Shown: positions 25,265-33,797, counted from the first letter of the stretch. The stretch: DNA of 64,000 nucleotides from Serinibacter salmoneus (GCF_002563925.1 NZ_PDJD01000001.1:1184973-1248972), one strand, 5' to 3'. Notes: generated by a model not told the origin, from the letters alone. Program-made: numbers and translations.

Positions 25265-26490
25265 CCGTCAAGCGCGTCGCCCTGCTCACCGCGGGCGGAT
25301 TCGCCCCCTGTCTCTCCTCCGCCGTGGGCGGCCTGATCCAGCGCTATACCGCGCTCGCCCCCGAGGTCGAGATCATCGCCTACACCTACGGCTATCACGG
25401 GCTGCTCACCGGTACGAAGGTCGTCGTGGACGACGAGGCACGTGCGAACGCCGGCCTGCTGCACTCCTTCGGTGGCAGCCCGATCGGCAATTCCCGGGTG
25501 AAGCTGACCAACGCGAAGAACCTCGTGGCGCGCGGGCTCGTGGCCGAGGGGGAGAACCCGCTGGAGAAGGCGGCGGAGCAGCTGCGCACCGACGGCGTGG
25601 ACGTGCTGCACACCATCGGTGGCGACGACACGAACACCACGGCGGCCGACCTGGCGCACTACCTGCAGGAGCACGACTACGGCCTGACCGTGGTGGGCCT
25701 GCCCAAGACAATCGACAACGACATCGTGCCGATCAGGCAGAGCCTCGGGGCCAACACCGCCGCGCAGGAGGCGAGCCGGTTCGCACAGAACATCATCGGC
25801 GAGCACCGGTCCAACCCGCGCATGCTGATCGTGCACGAGGTCATGGGCCGGCACTGCGGGTGGCTGACGGCGGAGGCCGCGCGTCGCTACCACTCCTGGG
25901 TCGAGGCGCAGCCCACCTGGAACCCCAGCATCGGCCTGTCGAAGGAGCGCTGGGACGTGCACGCCGTCTTCCTCCCGGAGCTCGCGATCGACCTGGAGGC
26001 CGAGGCCACCCGACTGCGTGCCGTGATGGACGAGATCGGCAACGTCAACATCTTCCTGTCCGAGGGTGCCGGCGTCCCGGAGATCATCGCCGAGATGCAG
26101 GCGCGTGGCGAGGAGGTGCAGCGCGACCCGTTCGGGCACGTGAAGCTCGACACGATCAACCCCGGTGCCTGGTTCGCCAAGCAGTTCGCCGAGCGCATCG
26201 GCGCCGAGAAGACGATGGTGCAGAAGAGCGGGTACTTCTCCCGGTCGGCCGCGGCCAACCCTGAGGACCTCGAACTGATCGCGCGCATGGTCGAGCTCGC
26301 GGTCGACTCCGCACTGGCGGGGACCTCGGGCGTGATCGGCCACGACGAGGACGCCGGGGACGAGCTGCGCGCCATCGAGTTCTCCCGCATCGCAGGGGGC
26401 AAGGCGTTCGATGTGACCCTGCCCTGGTTCGGGGACCTGCTCGCCGGACTGGGGCAGCCGCTCGTGCCGGCGGCTCCCACCGCGCACTGA
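25261..26490 (+). CDS. pfp: Pyrophosphate-dependent 6-phosphofructokinase
   Basis: This 409-residue enzyme converts fructose 6-phosphate and PPi to fructose 1,6-bisphosphate and Pi, reversibly, so it can serve glycolysis and gluconeogenesis. It closely matches the Propionibacterium freudenreichii type: ALLTAGGFAPCLSS at the N-terminus, GGDDTNT (120-126, where ATP enzymes have GGDGS) and PKTIDND (148-154, whose Lys marks PPi use). MGRHCGW binds the sugar phosphate. It overlaps the PlsC gene by 4 bp, and a strong terminator follows at 26509-26542. The operon links glycolytic flux with phospholipid synthesis, which is unusual. Confidence 0.95.
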   Translation: MTVKRVALLTAGGFAPCLSSAVGGLIQRYTALAPEVEIIAYTYGYHGLLTGTKVVVDDEARANAGLLHSFGGSPIGNSRVKLTNAKNLVARGLVAEGENPLEKAAEQLRTDGVDVLHTIGGDDTNTTAADLAHYLQEHDYGLTVVGLPKTIDNDIVPIRQSLGANTAAQEASRFAQNIIGEHRSNPRMLIVHEVMGRHCGWLTAEAARRYHSWVEAQPTWNPSIGLSKERWDVHAVFLPELAIDLEAEATRLRAVMDEIGNVNIFLSEGAGVPEIIAEMQARGEEVQRDPFGHVKLDTINPGAWFAKQFAERIGAEKTMVQKSGYFSRSAAANPEDLELIARMVELAVDSALAGTSGVIGHDEDAGDELRAIEFSRIAGGKAFDVTLPWFGDLLAGLGQPLVPAAPTAH

Positions 26491-26508
26491 CCCACGGCTG
26501 ACCCGGGC

Positions 26509-26542
26509 GGCGGTGCCCCGACGGACACGTCGGGGCACCGCC
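26509..26542 (+). terminator. Terminator after pfp
   Basis: A perfect 15-bp stem (GGCGGTGCCCCGACG) with a GACA loop, 18 bp past the pfp stop. Confidence 0.8.
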
Positions 26543-26592
26543 GTCGCTCGTCTCGCAGGGTGGCCGGTTCGCCGCCCGCGTGTGCGCCGTCC

Positions 26593-26598
26593 TAGACT
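26593..26598 (+). promoter_or_regulatory. -10 box for aroG
   Basis: TAGACT, 8 nt before the GTG at 26607. The mRNA is leaderless or has 1-2 leader bases. Confidence 0.55.
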
Positions 26599-26606
26599 GG
26601 CCGATC

Positions 26607-27965
26607 GTGAGTGTCCCCGCAGATCCCGCTGTCCTCGCCGGTCTCGATGCCTGGCGTTCCCTGCCGGTGCGCCAGCAACCCACGTGGCCCGACCAGACTG
26701 CGCTGACCGCCGTGAGCGAGCGCTTGGCGGCCTCCCCGCCGCTGGTGTTCGCCGGCGAGGCGGATGCCCTGCGCGATCACCTCGCGAAGGCACAGCGTGG
26801 GGAGGCGTTCCTGCTGCAGGGCGGTGACTGCGCGGAGGTGTTCGCCGAGGCGGACGCGGGCCGGATCCGCAACAAGATCAAGACCATCCTGCAGATGGCG
26901 ATCGTGCTGACCTACGGGGCCTCGATGCCGATCGTGAAGATGGGACGGATGGCGGGACAGTACGCCAAGCCCCGCTCGAGCGATCAGGAGACGCGCGACG
27001 GCGTGACCCTGCCCGCCTACCGCGGCGACATCGTGAACGGCCACGACTTCACCGAGGCCTCCCGAACCCCGGACCCGCAGCGGCTCCTGGACGCCTACCA
27101 CACCTCGGCCTCGACCCTGAACCTGATCCGCGCCTTCACGATGGGCGGGTTCGCGGACATGCGCCGTGTCCACGAGTGGAACAAGGGTTTCACGGTGACC
27201 CCTGCCTACCGCTCCTACGAGGGCATGGCGAACGAGATCGACCGCGCGATCCGCTTCATGAGCGCCGCGGGTGCGGACTTCGATGCCCTGCGCACCGTGG
27301 AGTTCTACGCGGGGCACGAGGGCCTGCTGCTCGACTACGAGCGGCCACTGACGCGAATCGACTCACGCAACGGGAATCCCTATGACTGCTCGGCGCACTT
27401 CCTGTGGATCGGTGAGCGCACCCGCCAGCTCGACGGCGCCCACATCGACTACTTCTCGCGGGTGCACAACCCGATCGGTGTGAAGCTGGGCCCCACGACG
27501 ACCGGAGACGACGCCCTCGCGCTGATGGACGCCCTCAACCCCGAGGGTATCCCCGGCCGTCTGACGTTCATCACCCGGATGGGTGCGGGCACGATCCGCG
27601 ATGCCCTGCCGCCGCTGTTGGAGAAGGTCGCGGCCGACGGCCGGCCCGTGCTGTGGGTGTGCGACCCGATGCACGGCAACACCATCACCTCCTCCAACGG
27701 CTACAAGACGCGTCGTTTCTCCGACGTGATCGACGAGGTGCGCGGGTTCTTCGAGGCGCACAAGGCCGCCGGCACGATCCCGGGTGGGGTGCACGTGGAA
27801 CTCACCGGGGACGACGTCACCGAGGTGCTGGGTGGCGCCGAGGAGATCGACGAGATCGGCCTGGCGCGCTCGTACGAGACCCTGGTCGACCCGCGCCTGA
27901 ACCACGCGCAGTCCCTGGAGATGGCGTTCCTGGTCGCGGAGATGCTGCGCGAGCGCACCGCCTGA
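26607..27965 (+). CDS. aroG: 3-deoxy-7-phosphoheptulonate synthase, class II
   Basis: This 452-residue DAHP synthase condenses phosphoenolpyruvate with erythrose 4-phosphate, the first step of the shikimate pathway. Class II features are WRSLPVRQQPTWPD near the start, FLLQGGDCAEVF (metal-binding Cys), VKMGRMAGQYAKPRS, ERTRQLDGAH, NPIGVKLGPTT and CDPMHGNT (metal His). It corresponds to M. tuberculosis Rv2178c; the following pknL-like, Rv2175c-like and polyprenyl synthase genes reproduce that neighbourhood. The GTG at 26607 fits the promoter and the family start. Confidence 0.96.
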   Translation: MSVPADPAVLAGLDAWRSLPVRQQPTWPDQTALTAVSERLAASPPLVFAGEADALRDHLAKAQRGEAFLLQGGDCAEVFAEADAGRIRNKIKTILQMAIVLTYGASMPIVKMGRMAGQYAKPRSSDQETRDGVTLPAYRGDIVNGHDFTEASRTPDPQRLLDAYHTSASTLNLIRAFTMGGFADMRRVHEWNKGFTVTPAYRSYEGMANEIDRAIRFMSAAGADFDALRTVEFYAGHEGLLLDYERPLTRIDSRNGNPYDCSAHFLWIGERTRQLDGAHIDYFSRVHNPIGVKLGPTTTGDDALALMDALNPEGIPGRLTFITRMGAGTIRDALPPLLEKVAADGRPVLWVCDPMHGNTITSSNGYKTRRFSDVIDEVRGFFEAHKAAGTIPGGVHVELTGDDVTEVLGGAEEIDEIGLARSYETLVDPRLNHAQSLEMAFLVAEMLRERTA

Positions 27966-28017
27966 TCCTGCGGCGCCCGTCAGGCTCCTGCCGCGTGCGG
28001 GCCTGCGCGCCGCCGGG

Positions 28018-30006
28018 TTAGACCACCGTGAGGGTGATGAGGGTCCCGGCCGGCACCATCTCGCCCGCCTCGACGCTCTGGCTGCGCACGGTGCCGAAGA
28101 ATCCCCCGAGCACCCGCTCGACCTCGACCACGAAGCCCAGGCTCTCCAGTTCCGCCTGGGCGGAGTCGACCTGATCTCCCACGACACCCGGGACCTCGAA
28201 CAACTCCGGCCCCTGGGAGACGACCAGGGTCGCCTCGCTGCCCTGCGGGAGGCGGGATCCGGCCTCGGGTTCGCTGCGGATCACGGCACCCTGGGGGATC
28301 TCATCGGAGAACTCCTGCGCGAGGGTCACGTCCTCGAGTTCGACATCCAGCGCCGCGGCGAGGTCCTCGCGCGCGGTCTCGGCGGGTTGCCCGGCGTAGT
28401 CGCGGATCGTGATCATCTCTGGCCCGGAGGAGACGACGAGCGTGACCTCCTGGTCGTGCGGGATGCTCTGGCCGGCCCCGGGTTCGGTCCGGATGACCGT
28501 GCCGGCAGGGACCGTGCGATCCGCGACCTCCTGGGTGGTCCCGGCCGTGAGGCCGGCGGCCTGCAGCGACTCGCGAGCGTCCGCGACGCCCTGCCCGGCG
28601 ACGTCCACCACGTCGATCATCTCCACCCCGAGGGAGACGGTCACCGCCACGAGCGTGTCGTGGGGTACCACCGTCCCGGCGCGCGGATCCAGCGCGATGA
28701 CCTCGTCCGCGGGGACCACGTCGTCGTAGGCCGTCGTGAACTCACCGCGCAGGGAGGCGGACTCGAGCGCCTCGAGCGCCTCCTGCCGTGACATCCCGGC
28801 GAGCACGGGCACGGTGGTGCGGGCGCCGGGGCCCATGAGGAAGTACCAGGCGGCACCGGAGCCGAGGGCGAGCACCAGGAGGATCCCGATCGTGGTCCAC
28901 ACTCGGCGGCGGCGAGGTCGGGGGGTGGTCTCCTGGGTGCGCGGCACCTCACGGGTGACGGCTCCGATCGGGAGCGAGACCGTGCCCGTGGAGGGCCCCG
29001 CCGTCCGGGCGTCGAGGCGTGCGGTCTCCTCGCCCGGGGAGGGCGACTCGGCGTCCTGCGGATCGTCCAGCGCGATCGGCATCGTCTCCTCGCCCTCGTC
29101 CGCGCACTCCAGGAGCTCGGGCCGTCCGGGGACGTCCGCGCGCAGCGAGAAGGCGCGTTCGTCCAGCTCACCCGCCACCTGGCGCACCATCTCCAGGGCG
29201 GCGGCGCCGTCGGCCGGGCGTGAGTCGGGGTCACGGGCGGTCATCGTGGCCACGAGCGCGTCGATCTCGTGGGGCAACCAGGAGATCTCGGCGGAGGGCG
29301 CGGGCACGTCCTCGTGCACGTGGCGGTAGGCCACGCGGATGGGGGTGGGGCCATCGAACGGGGTGTGCCCCGTGATCATCTCGTACAGCATGATGCCGAC
29401 GGCGTAGACGTCCGCGCGCGCATCGGCCACGCCGTCGGTCACGATCTCCGGGGCGAGGTAGGCCACGGTGCCCAGGAGCGTGCCCGTGGTTGCCGCGGTC
29501 GCTTCCGTCACGGCGCGCGCCAGGCCGAAGTCGCCCACCTTCGCGAGCCCGTCCCGGGTGAGCAGGACGTTCTCGGGTTTGACGTCCCGGTGCACCAGGT
29601 GGGCCCGGTGCGCCGCCGCCAGGGCGTCCAGCACGCTCTCGGTGACGGCGAGCGACTGGCCGATGGACAGGGCGCCGCGCCCCGCGATCTCGGTGCGCAG
29701 GGTCCGCCCGGCCACGTACTCCATCGCGAGATAGCTCGTCTCGCCGTCGATCCCTTGGTCGAGGACGGCGACGATCCCGGGGTGCGCCAGGCGGGCGGCG
29801 GCGCGTGCCTCGCGGCGGAAGCGTGCGGTGACGTCCACGCCGTCGCCGAGGTGCGGGTGCATGATCTTCAGCGCCACGCGGCGCTGCAGGCGACGATCCC
29901 GCGCGAGGTAGACGGTGGCCATCCCGCCGCGGGCGATTCTGCGCACCACCTCGTATCGGCCGTCGATCACGAGGCCGATCATCGCGTCCGAGGTCAGCGC
30001 GCTCAC
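28018..30006 (-). CDS. PASTA-domain serine/threonine protein kinase (PknL/PknB-like)
   Basis: This 662-residue membrane kinase has a Hanks-type catalytic domain (about 18-285): glycine loop ARGGMATVYLA, Lys47 in VALKIM, HRDVKPEN with Asp141, DFG at 159-161, and a Thr-rich activation loop (TEATAATTGTLLGT). A linker rich in acidic and Thr residues leads to one transmembrane helix (about 370-391), then four extracytoplasmic PASTA repeats that bind peptidoglycan fragments. It should sense wall status and phosphorylate cytoplasmic proteins. Its divergent neighbour resembles Rv2175c, a known PknL substrate. GTG 30006 lies 7 nt after TATCGT (leaderless). Confidence 0.94.
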   Translation of the reverse strand: MSALTSDAMIGLVIDGRYEVVRRIARGGMATVYLARDRRLQRRVALKIMHPHLGDGVDVTARFRREARAAARLAHPGIVAVLDQGIDGETSYLAMEYVAGRTLRTEIAGRGALSIGQSLAVTESVLDALAAAHRAHLVHRDVKPENVLLTRDGLAKVGDFGLARAVTEATAATTGTLLGTVAYLAPEIVTDGVADARADVYAVGIMLYEMITGHTPFDGPTPIRVAYRHVHEDVPAPSAEISWLPHEIDALVATMTARDPDSRPADGAAALEMVRQVAGELDERAFSLRADVPGRPELLECADEGEETMPIALDDPQDAESPSPGEETARLDARTAGPSTGTVSLPIGAVTREVPRTQETTPRPRRRRVWTTIGILLVLALGSGAAWYFLMGPGARTTVPVLAGMSRQEALEALESASLRGEFTTAYDDVVPADEVIALDPRAGTVVPHDTLVAVTVSLGVEMIDVVDVAGQGVADARESLQAAGLTAGTTQEVADRTVPAGTVIRTEPGAGQSIPHDQEVTLVVSSGPEMITIRDYAGQPAETAREDLAAALDVELEDVTLAQEFSDEIPQGAVIRSEPEAGSRLPQGSEATLVVSQGPELFEVPGVVGDQVDSAQAELESLGFVVEVERVLGGFFGTVRSQSVEAGEMVPAGTLITLTVV

Positions 30007-30013
30007 TGCTGGC

Positions 30014-30019
30014 ACGATA
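30014..30019 (-). promoter_or_regulatory. -10 box for the PASTA kinase gene (leaderless)
   Basis: TATCGT on the minus strand, 7 nt before the GTG at 30006. Confidence 0.55.
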
Positions 30020-30075
30020 CCGGCGCCAGCCGTGGATGGCGGGAAGGCGCGGCGACCCGCGCCTGAGGTCGGGGA

Positions 30076-30081
30076 TACGCT
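30076..30081 (+). promoter_or_regulatory. -10 box for the Rv2175c-like gene (leaderless)
   Basis: TACGCT, 6 nt before the GTG at 30088. Confidence 0.55.
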
Positions 30082-30087
30082 GCGGGT

Positions 30088-30486
30088 GTGAGACGTCGTG
30101 AGGATGAAGCGGAACGGGACGCGGCAGTCGCGTTGGTGACCGAATGGGTGTACCTGCCCGATGTGGCCGAGCGGATCGGCCAGAGCGATCGGCGCGTGCG
30201 TTCGATGGTGCGCGAGCAGCGCGTGTTGGCCTTCCGGGTCGGGCCGAACAATGCCCTGGCGGTGCCGGAGGAGATGATCGCCCTCGATCCGCGTTCCGGC
30301 CGGCAGGAGGTGTTGCCCGCACTGCGCGGCAGCCTGATCCAGCTCTCGGACGCGGGGTACGCCGACTGGGAGTCGTTGCGCTGGCTGTACTCCCACAACG
30401 AGGAGTTGGACGCGCGTCCCATCGACGCGCTGCGCAGCGGTCGCACGTCCTCGGTGCGGCGGGCCGCGCAGGCGTTGGCCTTCTGA
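30088..30486 (+). CDS. Rv2175c-like DNA-binding protein
   Basis: This 132-residue protein has an N-terminal winged helix-turn-helix-like part (WVYLPDVAERIGQSDRRVRSMVREQRVLAFRVGPNNALAVP, about 20-59) and a C-terminal helical part ending SVRRAAQALAF. The layout matches M. tuberculosis Rv2175c, a DNA-binding substrate of the kinase PknL. The start is GTG 30088, leaderless after TACGCT. It is divergent from the PASTA kinase gene and ends 5 bp from the convergent polyprenyl synthase gene. DNA-binding targets and phosphorylation are inferred from the family. Confidence 0.88.
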   Translation: MRRREDEAERDAAVALVTEWVYLPDVAERIGQSDRRVRSMVREQRVLAFRVGPNNALAVPEEMIALDPRSGRQEVLPALRGSLIQLSDAGYADWESLRWLYSHNEELDARPIDALRSGRTSSVRRAAQALAF

Positions 30487-30491
30487 GCCGA

Positions 30492-31577
30492 TCAGACGCT
30501 GCGGTCGACGGCGGCGCGCAGCAGCCGCTCCAGCCGTGCCGTCGCGGTGACCCCGGCGGGCGGGCGGGAGAGCAGGTCGGCGGCGCGCTGCCGGTGTTCG
30601 GCGATGATGTGCTCGACCCGGCGGCGGGCGCCACAGGCATCGATGGCGCGGGTGAGGTCCTGGATCTCACCGGCGGTCAGGTCCCCGCGGCCCAGATCCC
30701 GTTCCAGCCGCTCGCGCAGGGTGGCGTCGCCCTCGGCGTGGGCGAGCGCCACCAGCACGGTGCGCTTGCCCTCCCGAAGATCGTCCCCGGCCGGCTTCCC
30801 GGTGCGTTCCGGCTCTCCGAACACCCCCAGGAGGTCGTCGCGGAGCTGGAAGGCGGTGCCGATCTCGTGCCCGATGTCGCGTAGCCACGCGATGGTGGTC
30901 TCCCGCGCGCCCGCGAGGGTCGCGCCGAGCGCCAAGGGGATCTCCACGGAGTAGCGCGCGGACTTCGCGCGGATCACGCGGAACGCCCGCTCGAGGTCGA
31001 CGTCGTCGTCCCACGGCGCGTGGGAGGCGAGCAGGTCGAGGTACTGGCCGACGGCGACCTCGGTCGCCATGTCGCTGTAGAGCCGCGCGGCGGCGTGGGC
31101 CGCCTGCCCGGCGGCGTGGCGGGTCGCTTCGAACAGCACGGTGGAGCTGCGTGCCAGCAGCAGGTCGCCCAGGAGGATGGCGCCGCCCGCACCGAAGCCG
31201 GCGCGGTCGCGTCCGCCGGGACTCGCGAGTTCGAGGGCGCGGTGTGCCGAGGGTTCGCCCCGGCGGGTGTCCGAACCATCCATGAGGTCGTCATGGACCA
31301 GCGCGGCCGCTTGGAACAGTTCGAGCGCCGCGGCCGCCTGGATCACGTGGTCCGGCAGGTCCGGCCCGGAGGCGACCTCGTGGGCGGCCAGGCACAGCAG
31401 CGCGCGCAGCCGCTTCCCGCCTCGGACCGCGACCCCGGCCTGCCGGAGGAAGGGATCGAGTTCCCCGCCCACCTCCCGGGCCCACGGTTCCAGCGCGGCC
31501 GTCTGAGCGGCGATGGCCGCGTCCAACCGTCCGCGCAATTCCTCGTCGGGAGCCTGGGTCGCTCCTGGGTGCACCAT
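30492..31577 (-). CDS. Polyprenyl diphosphate synthase (IdsA-like)
   Basis: This 361-residue all-trans prenyltransferase makes isoprenyl diphosphates (likely C15-C20 or longer) for menaquinone, carotenoid or carrier lipids. The first Asp-rich motif is DDLMD (96-100) in ALVHDDLMDGSDTRRG. GGKRLRA precedes it at about 53-59, and the second motif is DDLLGVFGE (the last Asp is Gly, as is common in actinobacterial IdsA). The start at ATG 31577 follows TACGGT by 6 nt. It converges on the Rv2175c-like gene with 5 bp between stops; this matches idsA2 near Rv2175c in mycobacteria. Chain length cannot be read from the sequence. Confidence 0.93.
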   Translation of the reverse strand: MVHPGATQAPDEELRGRLDAAIAAQTAALEPWAREVGGELDPFLRQAGVAVRGGKRLRALLCLAAHEVASGPDLPDHVIQAAAALELFQAAALVHDDLMDGSDTRRGEPSAHRALELASPGGRDRAGFGAGGAILLGDLLLARSSTVLFEATRHAAGQAAHAAARLYSDMATEVAVGQYLDLLASHAPWDDDVDLERAFRVIRAKSARYSVEIPLALGATLAGARETTIAWLRDIGHEIGTAFQLRDDLLGVFGEPERTGKPAGDDLREGKRTVLVALAHAEGDATLRERLERDLGRGDLTAGEIQDLTRAIDACGARRRVEHIIAEHRQRAADLLSRPPAGVTATARLERLLRAAVDRSV

Positions 31578-31583
31578 GCACTC

Positions 31584-31589
31584 ACCGTA
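31584..31589 (-). promoter_or_regulatory. -10 box for the polyprenyl synthase gene (leaderless)
   Basis: TACGGT on the minus strand, 6 nt before the ATG at 31577. Confidence 0.6.
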
Positions 31590-31745
31590 GGTCAGGGGAC
31601 ATGCCTGCCCGAAACGACGCCGTTGCCGGCTGTCCCCAGGCGGGGCGTGCCGTGCCCCCACGGGGGTTGTGCACAGCCCCGCTGCGGCGCCCCGCGAGCG
31701 CGTTGTGCGATGAGGCACCGCAACCGCGACCCCGAGGAGTTGGCC

Positions 31746-32843
31746 ATGTCCGTCCCCGTCGTATCAGCGCGTTCCCCGCGCGATCTGCTCGCATTCGTCC
31801 CGCATGCCCTGGGGTTTCGTCCCCGCCGGTGCGTGGTGGTCCTGGGTATCCGCTCCGAGCGTGGTCGCGTGGGCCTGACCACGCGTACGGACCTGAGTGA
31901 CCTGCTCGGGCCCGATGGGCCTCGCCTCGCCGGGTATCTCGCATCAGCTCTTGTGCGCGACGGCGCACGAGAGGTGTTCGTGGCGATCTACGACGATCGA
32001 CCCCTGCGGGACCTGCAGGTCCACGACGCCGTGGGGTCGGTGCTGGACCTGCTCGCACGCACCCCGCAGCTGCCCGAGCCGGTGGACGTCGTGGTGGTGG
32101 GTACCGACCGCTTCCGTTCGCTCCTGTGCGACCGGGAGGAGTGTTGCCCGGCGGGCGGGCGCCCCGTCGCGGAGATCGCGTGCTCGGAGGTCGCCACGCG
32201 GTTCGTGGCCAGCGGCTCGGCTCCGCTGGCCGGTCGCGAGGAACTCGCGGTCGGTCGCGAGGAACGCGCGGATGTCCTGGCCGACTTCCGCCGCGAACGC
32301 CGACTCGCCCGATCGCGGCGGGGTCCGCAGGAGGACTCCGGCCGCCGACGCCTGTGGCGAGCACGTGAGGCGCGCTGGATCGCCCGGCAGTGCCGGACCG
32401 GCGATGTGACGGGCCGGGACGTGGCCGACCACGCGCGCCTGGCGGTGGCAGTGGCGGACTCCGTGGTGCGCGACGCCCTGATGATGTGGGTGACCCTCGC
32501 GGATCCGAGCCGGGACGCCGGTGCTCTGGTCGCCCCGGGGGTGCAGCAGCAGTGGGCCGCATCGCCCCCGCCCGCCGTTGCACCGGATCACGCCAGCACC
32601 GGCGCGCTGGCGGCCTGGCTGCGGGTGGGTGCCGCGCTCGCCGAGGGTGCCGACCGCGCGAGGTTGCTGGCCGCGGGGGGTTGGCTCGCGTGGCACTGCG
32701 GCGAGGGGGCGCTCGCGGAGGTGCTGGCCGGACAGGCGCTCCACGAGGATCCGCGACACCGGCTCGCGAGCCTCACCCTGCAGCTCCTCGCGCGTGGCGT
32801 GCCACCGGCCTGGGTGCACCCGCCGGGGCCGATGGTGAGTTAA
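31746..32843 (+). CDS. DUF4192 protein
   Basis: This 365-residue protein belongs to the actinobacterial DUF4192 family, seen in SPRDLLAFVPHALGFRPRRC followed by VVVLGIRSERGRVGLTTR, typical of its N-terminus. The C-terminal half is Ala-rich and helical (AAWLRVGAALAEGADRARLL, LAGQALHEDPRHRLA). The function is unknown; no catalytic motif stands out. A 21-bp tandem duplication at 32231-32272 gives GREELAVGREERAD in the middle. ATG 31746 has a GAGGAG ribosome binding site 6 nt upstream. Confidence 0.88.
   Translation: MSVPVVSARSPRDLLAFVPHALGFRPRRCVVVLGIRSERGRVGLTTRTDLSDLLGPDGPRLAGYLASALVRDGAREVFVAIYDDRPLRDLQVHDAVGSVLDLLARTPQLPEPVDVVVVGTDRFRSLLCDREECCPAGGRPVAEIACSEVATRFVASGSAPLAGREELAVGREERADVLADFRRERRLARSRRGPQEDSGRRRLWRAREARWIARQCRTGDVTGRDVADHARLAVAVADSVVRDALMMWVTLADPSRDAGALVAPGVQQQWAASPPPAVAPDHASTGALAAWLRVGAALAEGADRARLLAAGGWLAWHCGEGALAEVLAGQALHEDPRHRLASLTLQLLARGVPPAWVHPPGPMVS
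32231..32272 (+). repeat. 21-bp in-frame tandem duplication
   Basis: CGGTCGCGAGGAAC recurs 21 bp later. The two 21-bp copies differ at a few positions near their ends and encode GREELAV and GREERAD. Confidence 0.8.
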
Positions 32844-32894
32844 CCTCCAATCAGAACCGTGAGGCCGCGAATGCGGCCGGACGAGGAGGAGCAC

Positions 32895-33275
32895 GTGACG
32901 ATCGTGGTGGGCTACCTGCCGACGGCGGAGGGCAACGCTGCGCTCGAGGCGGCCATCGTCGAGGCGCGGCGTCGAGGCAGCCGGCTCCTGGTCCTCTTCT
33001 CCCAGCGACGTGGGGACGACTTCGCGGTGATCGAGGAGAAACTGGAGGCGGTGCGCGATCGCCTCGACTCGGCCGAACTCGGGTACGACGTGCGGGTCTC
33101 GGAGTCCGGGGACGTCGCCGACGACCTGATCGATGCAGCCACGCAGGTCGATGCCGACCTCATCGTGATCGGGTTGCGGCGCCGCTCACCGGTGGGCAAG
33201 TTGATCCTCGGTTCGAATGCGCAACGGATCCTGCTCGACGCCCCCACCCCCGTCCTTGCGGTGAAGTCGGCCTGA
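32895..33275 (+). CDS. Universal stress protein (UspA family)
   Basis: This 126-residue single-domain USP has an N-terminal strand TIVVGYLPT, a central ADLIVIGLRRRSP, and the ATP-binding loop GKLILGSNAQRILLDAPTPVLAVK close to the G-x2-G-x9-G-S/T pattern. It is probably a nucleotide-binding stress protein of the cytoplasm. The GTG at 32895 has an overlapping GAGGAGGAG ribosome binding site. It lies between the DUF4192 gene and gcvH, all on the plus strand, and gcvH begins 40 bp later. Confidence 0.92.
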   Translation: MTIVVGYLPTAEGNAALEAAIVEARRRGSRLLVLFSQRRGDDFAVIEEKLEAVRDRLDSAELGYDVRVSESGDVADDLIDAATQVDADLIVIGLRRRSPVGKLILGSNAQRILLDAPTPVLAVKSA

Positions 33276-33314
33276 CCGGCCGCCGCGTCCCTTCCCACCG
33301 AACGGAGTGCTCCG

Positions 33315-33698
33315 ATGACCACCAGCGACATCCCCCAGGACCTGCAGTACACCAGCGACCACGAGTGGGTCGCGCTCGCCGCCGATGTGGCGACCGTGGG
33401 GATCACCGCCTACGCCGCTGGTGAGCTCGGGGACGTGGTGTTCGTGGCGCTGCCCGAGGTCGGCGCCGACCTGCGCCAAGGGGAGGTGTGCGGCGAGGTC
33501 GAGTCCCACAAGTCGGTCTCGGAGGTCTTCGCCCCCGTGACCGGTGAGGTGACCGAGGTGAACACGACCCTGCAGGACGAACCGGGCAGCGTCAGCGAGG
33601 ACCCCTACGGTGCGGGGTGGCTCTTCCGGGTGCGCGTGGCGCAGACGCCCGAGCTGATGGCCCCTCAGGCCTACGGCGCGCTCCTCGAGGGTCTGTAG
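33315..33698 (+). CDS. gcvH: Glycine cleavage system H protein
   Basis: This 127-residue lipoyl carrier shuttles the aminomethyl group between the P, T and L proteins of glycine cleavage. The lipoylated Lys is in [21 protein letters not shown] (about residue 62). [25 protein letters not shown] and the C-terminal AYGALLEGL match the family. gcvT and gcvP are not in the window, so this gcvH is separate from the rest of its pathway here. It may follow the UspA gene in one operon (40-bp gap). Confidence 0.95.
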   Translation: MTTSDIPQDLQYTSDHEWVALAADVATVGITAYAAGELGDVVFVALPEVGADLRQGEVCGEVESHKSVSEVFAPVTGEVTEVNTTLQDEPGSVSEDPYGAGWLFRVRVAQTPELMAPQAYGALLEGL

Positions 33699-33770
33699 AG
33701 CGCGGGGAGTCCCTCGCGGCTCGCGCTCGACAACGGCCACGAGCTCGGGCAGGATTGATCGCGTCGACCC

Positions 33771-33797
33771 GGGAACAAACCCGCAAGGGCGCGCGTT
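33771..33797 (+). promoter_or_regulatory. SigR/SigH-type promoter upstream of sigA
   Basis: GGGAACA (33771-33777), 16 nt, then CGTT (33794-33797): the known thiol-stress sigma factor consensus (GGGAAYA-N16/17-CGTT; equivalently GGAAC-N18-GTT). It would give a leader of about 120 nt to sigA. Confidence 0.55.

Noticed and set aside
28018-30396. A longer form of the PASTA kinase starting at 30396
   Set aside because: The additional N-terminal part overlaps the divergent Rv2175c-like gene and would lie upstream of the TATCGT promoter. GTG 30006 fits the family and promoter.
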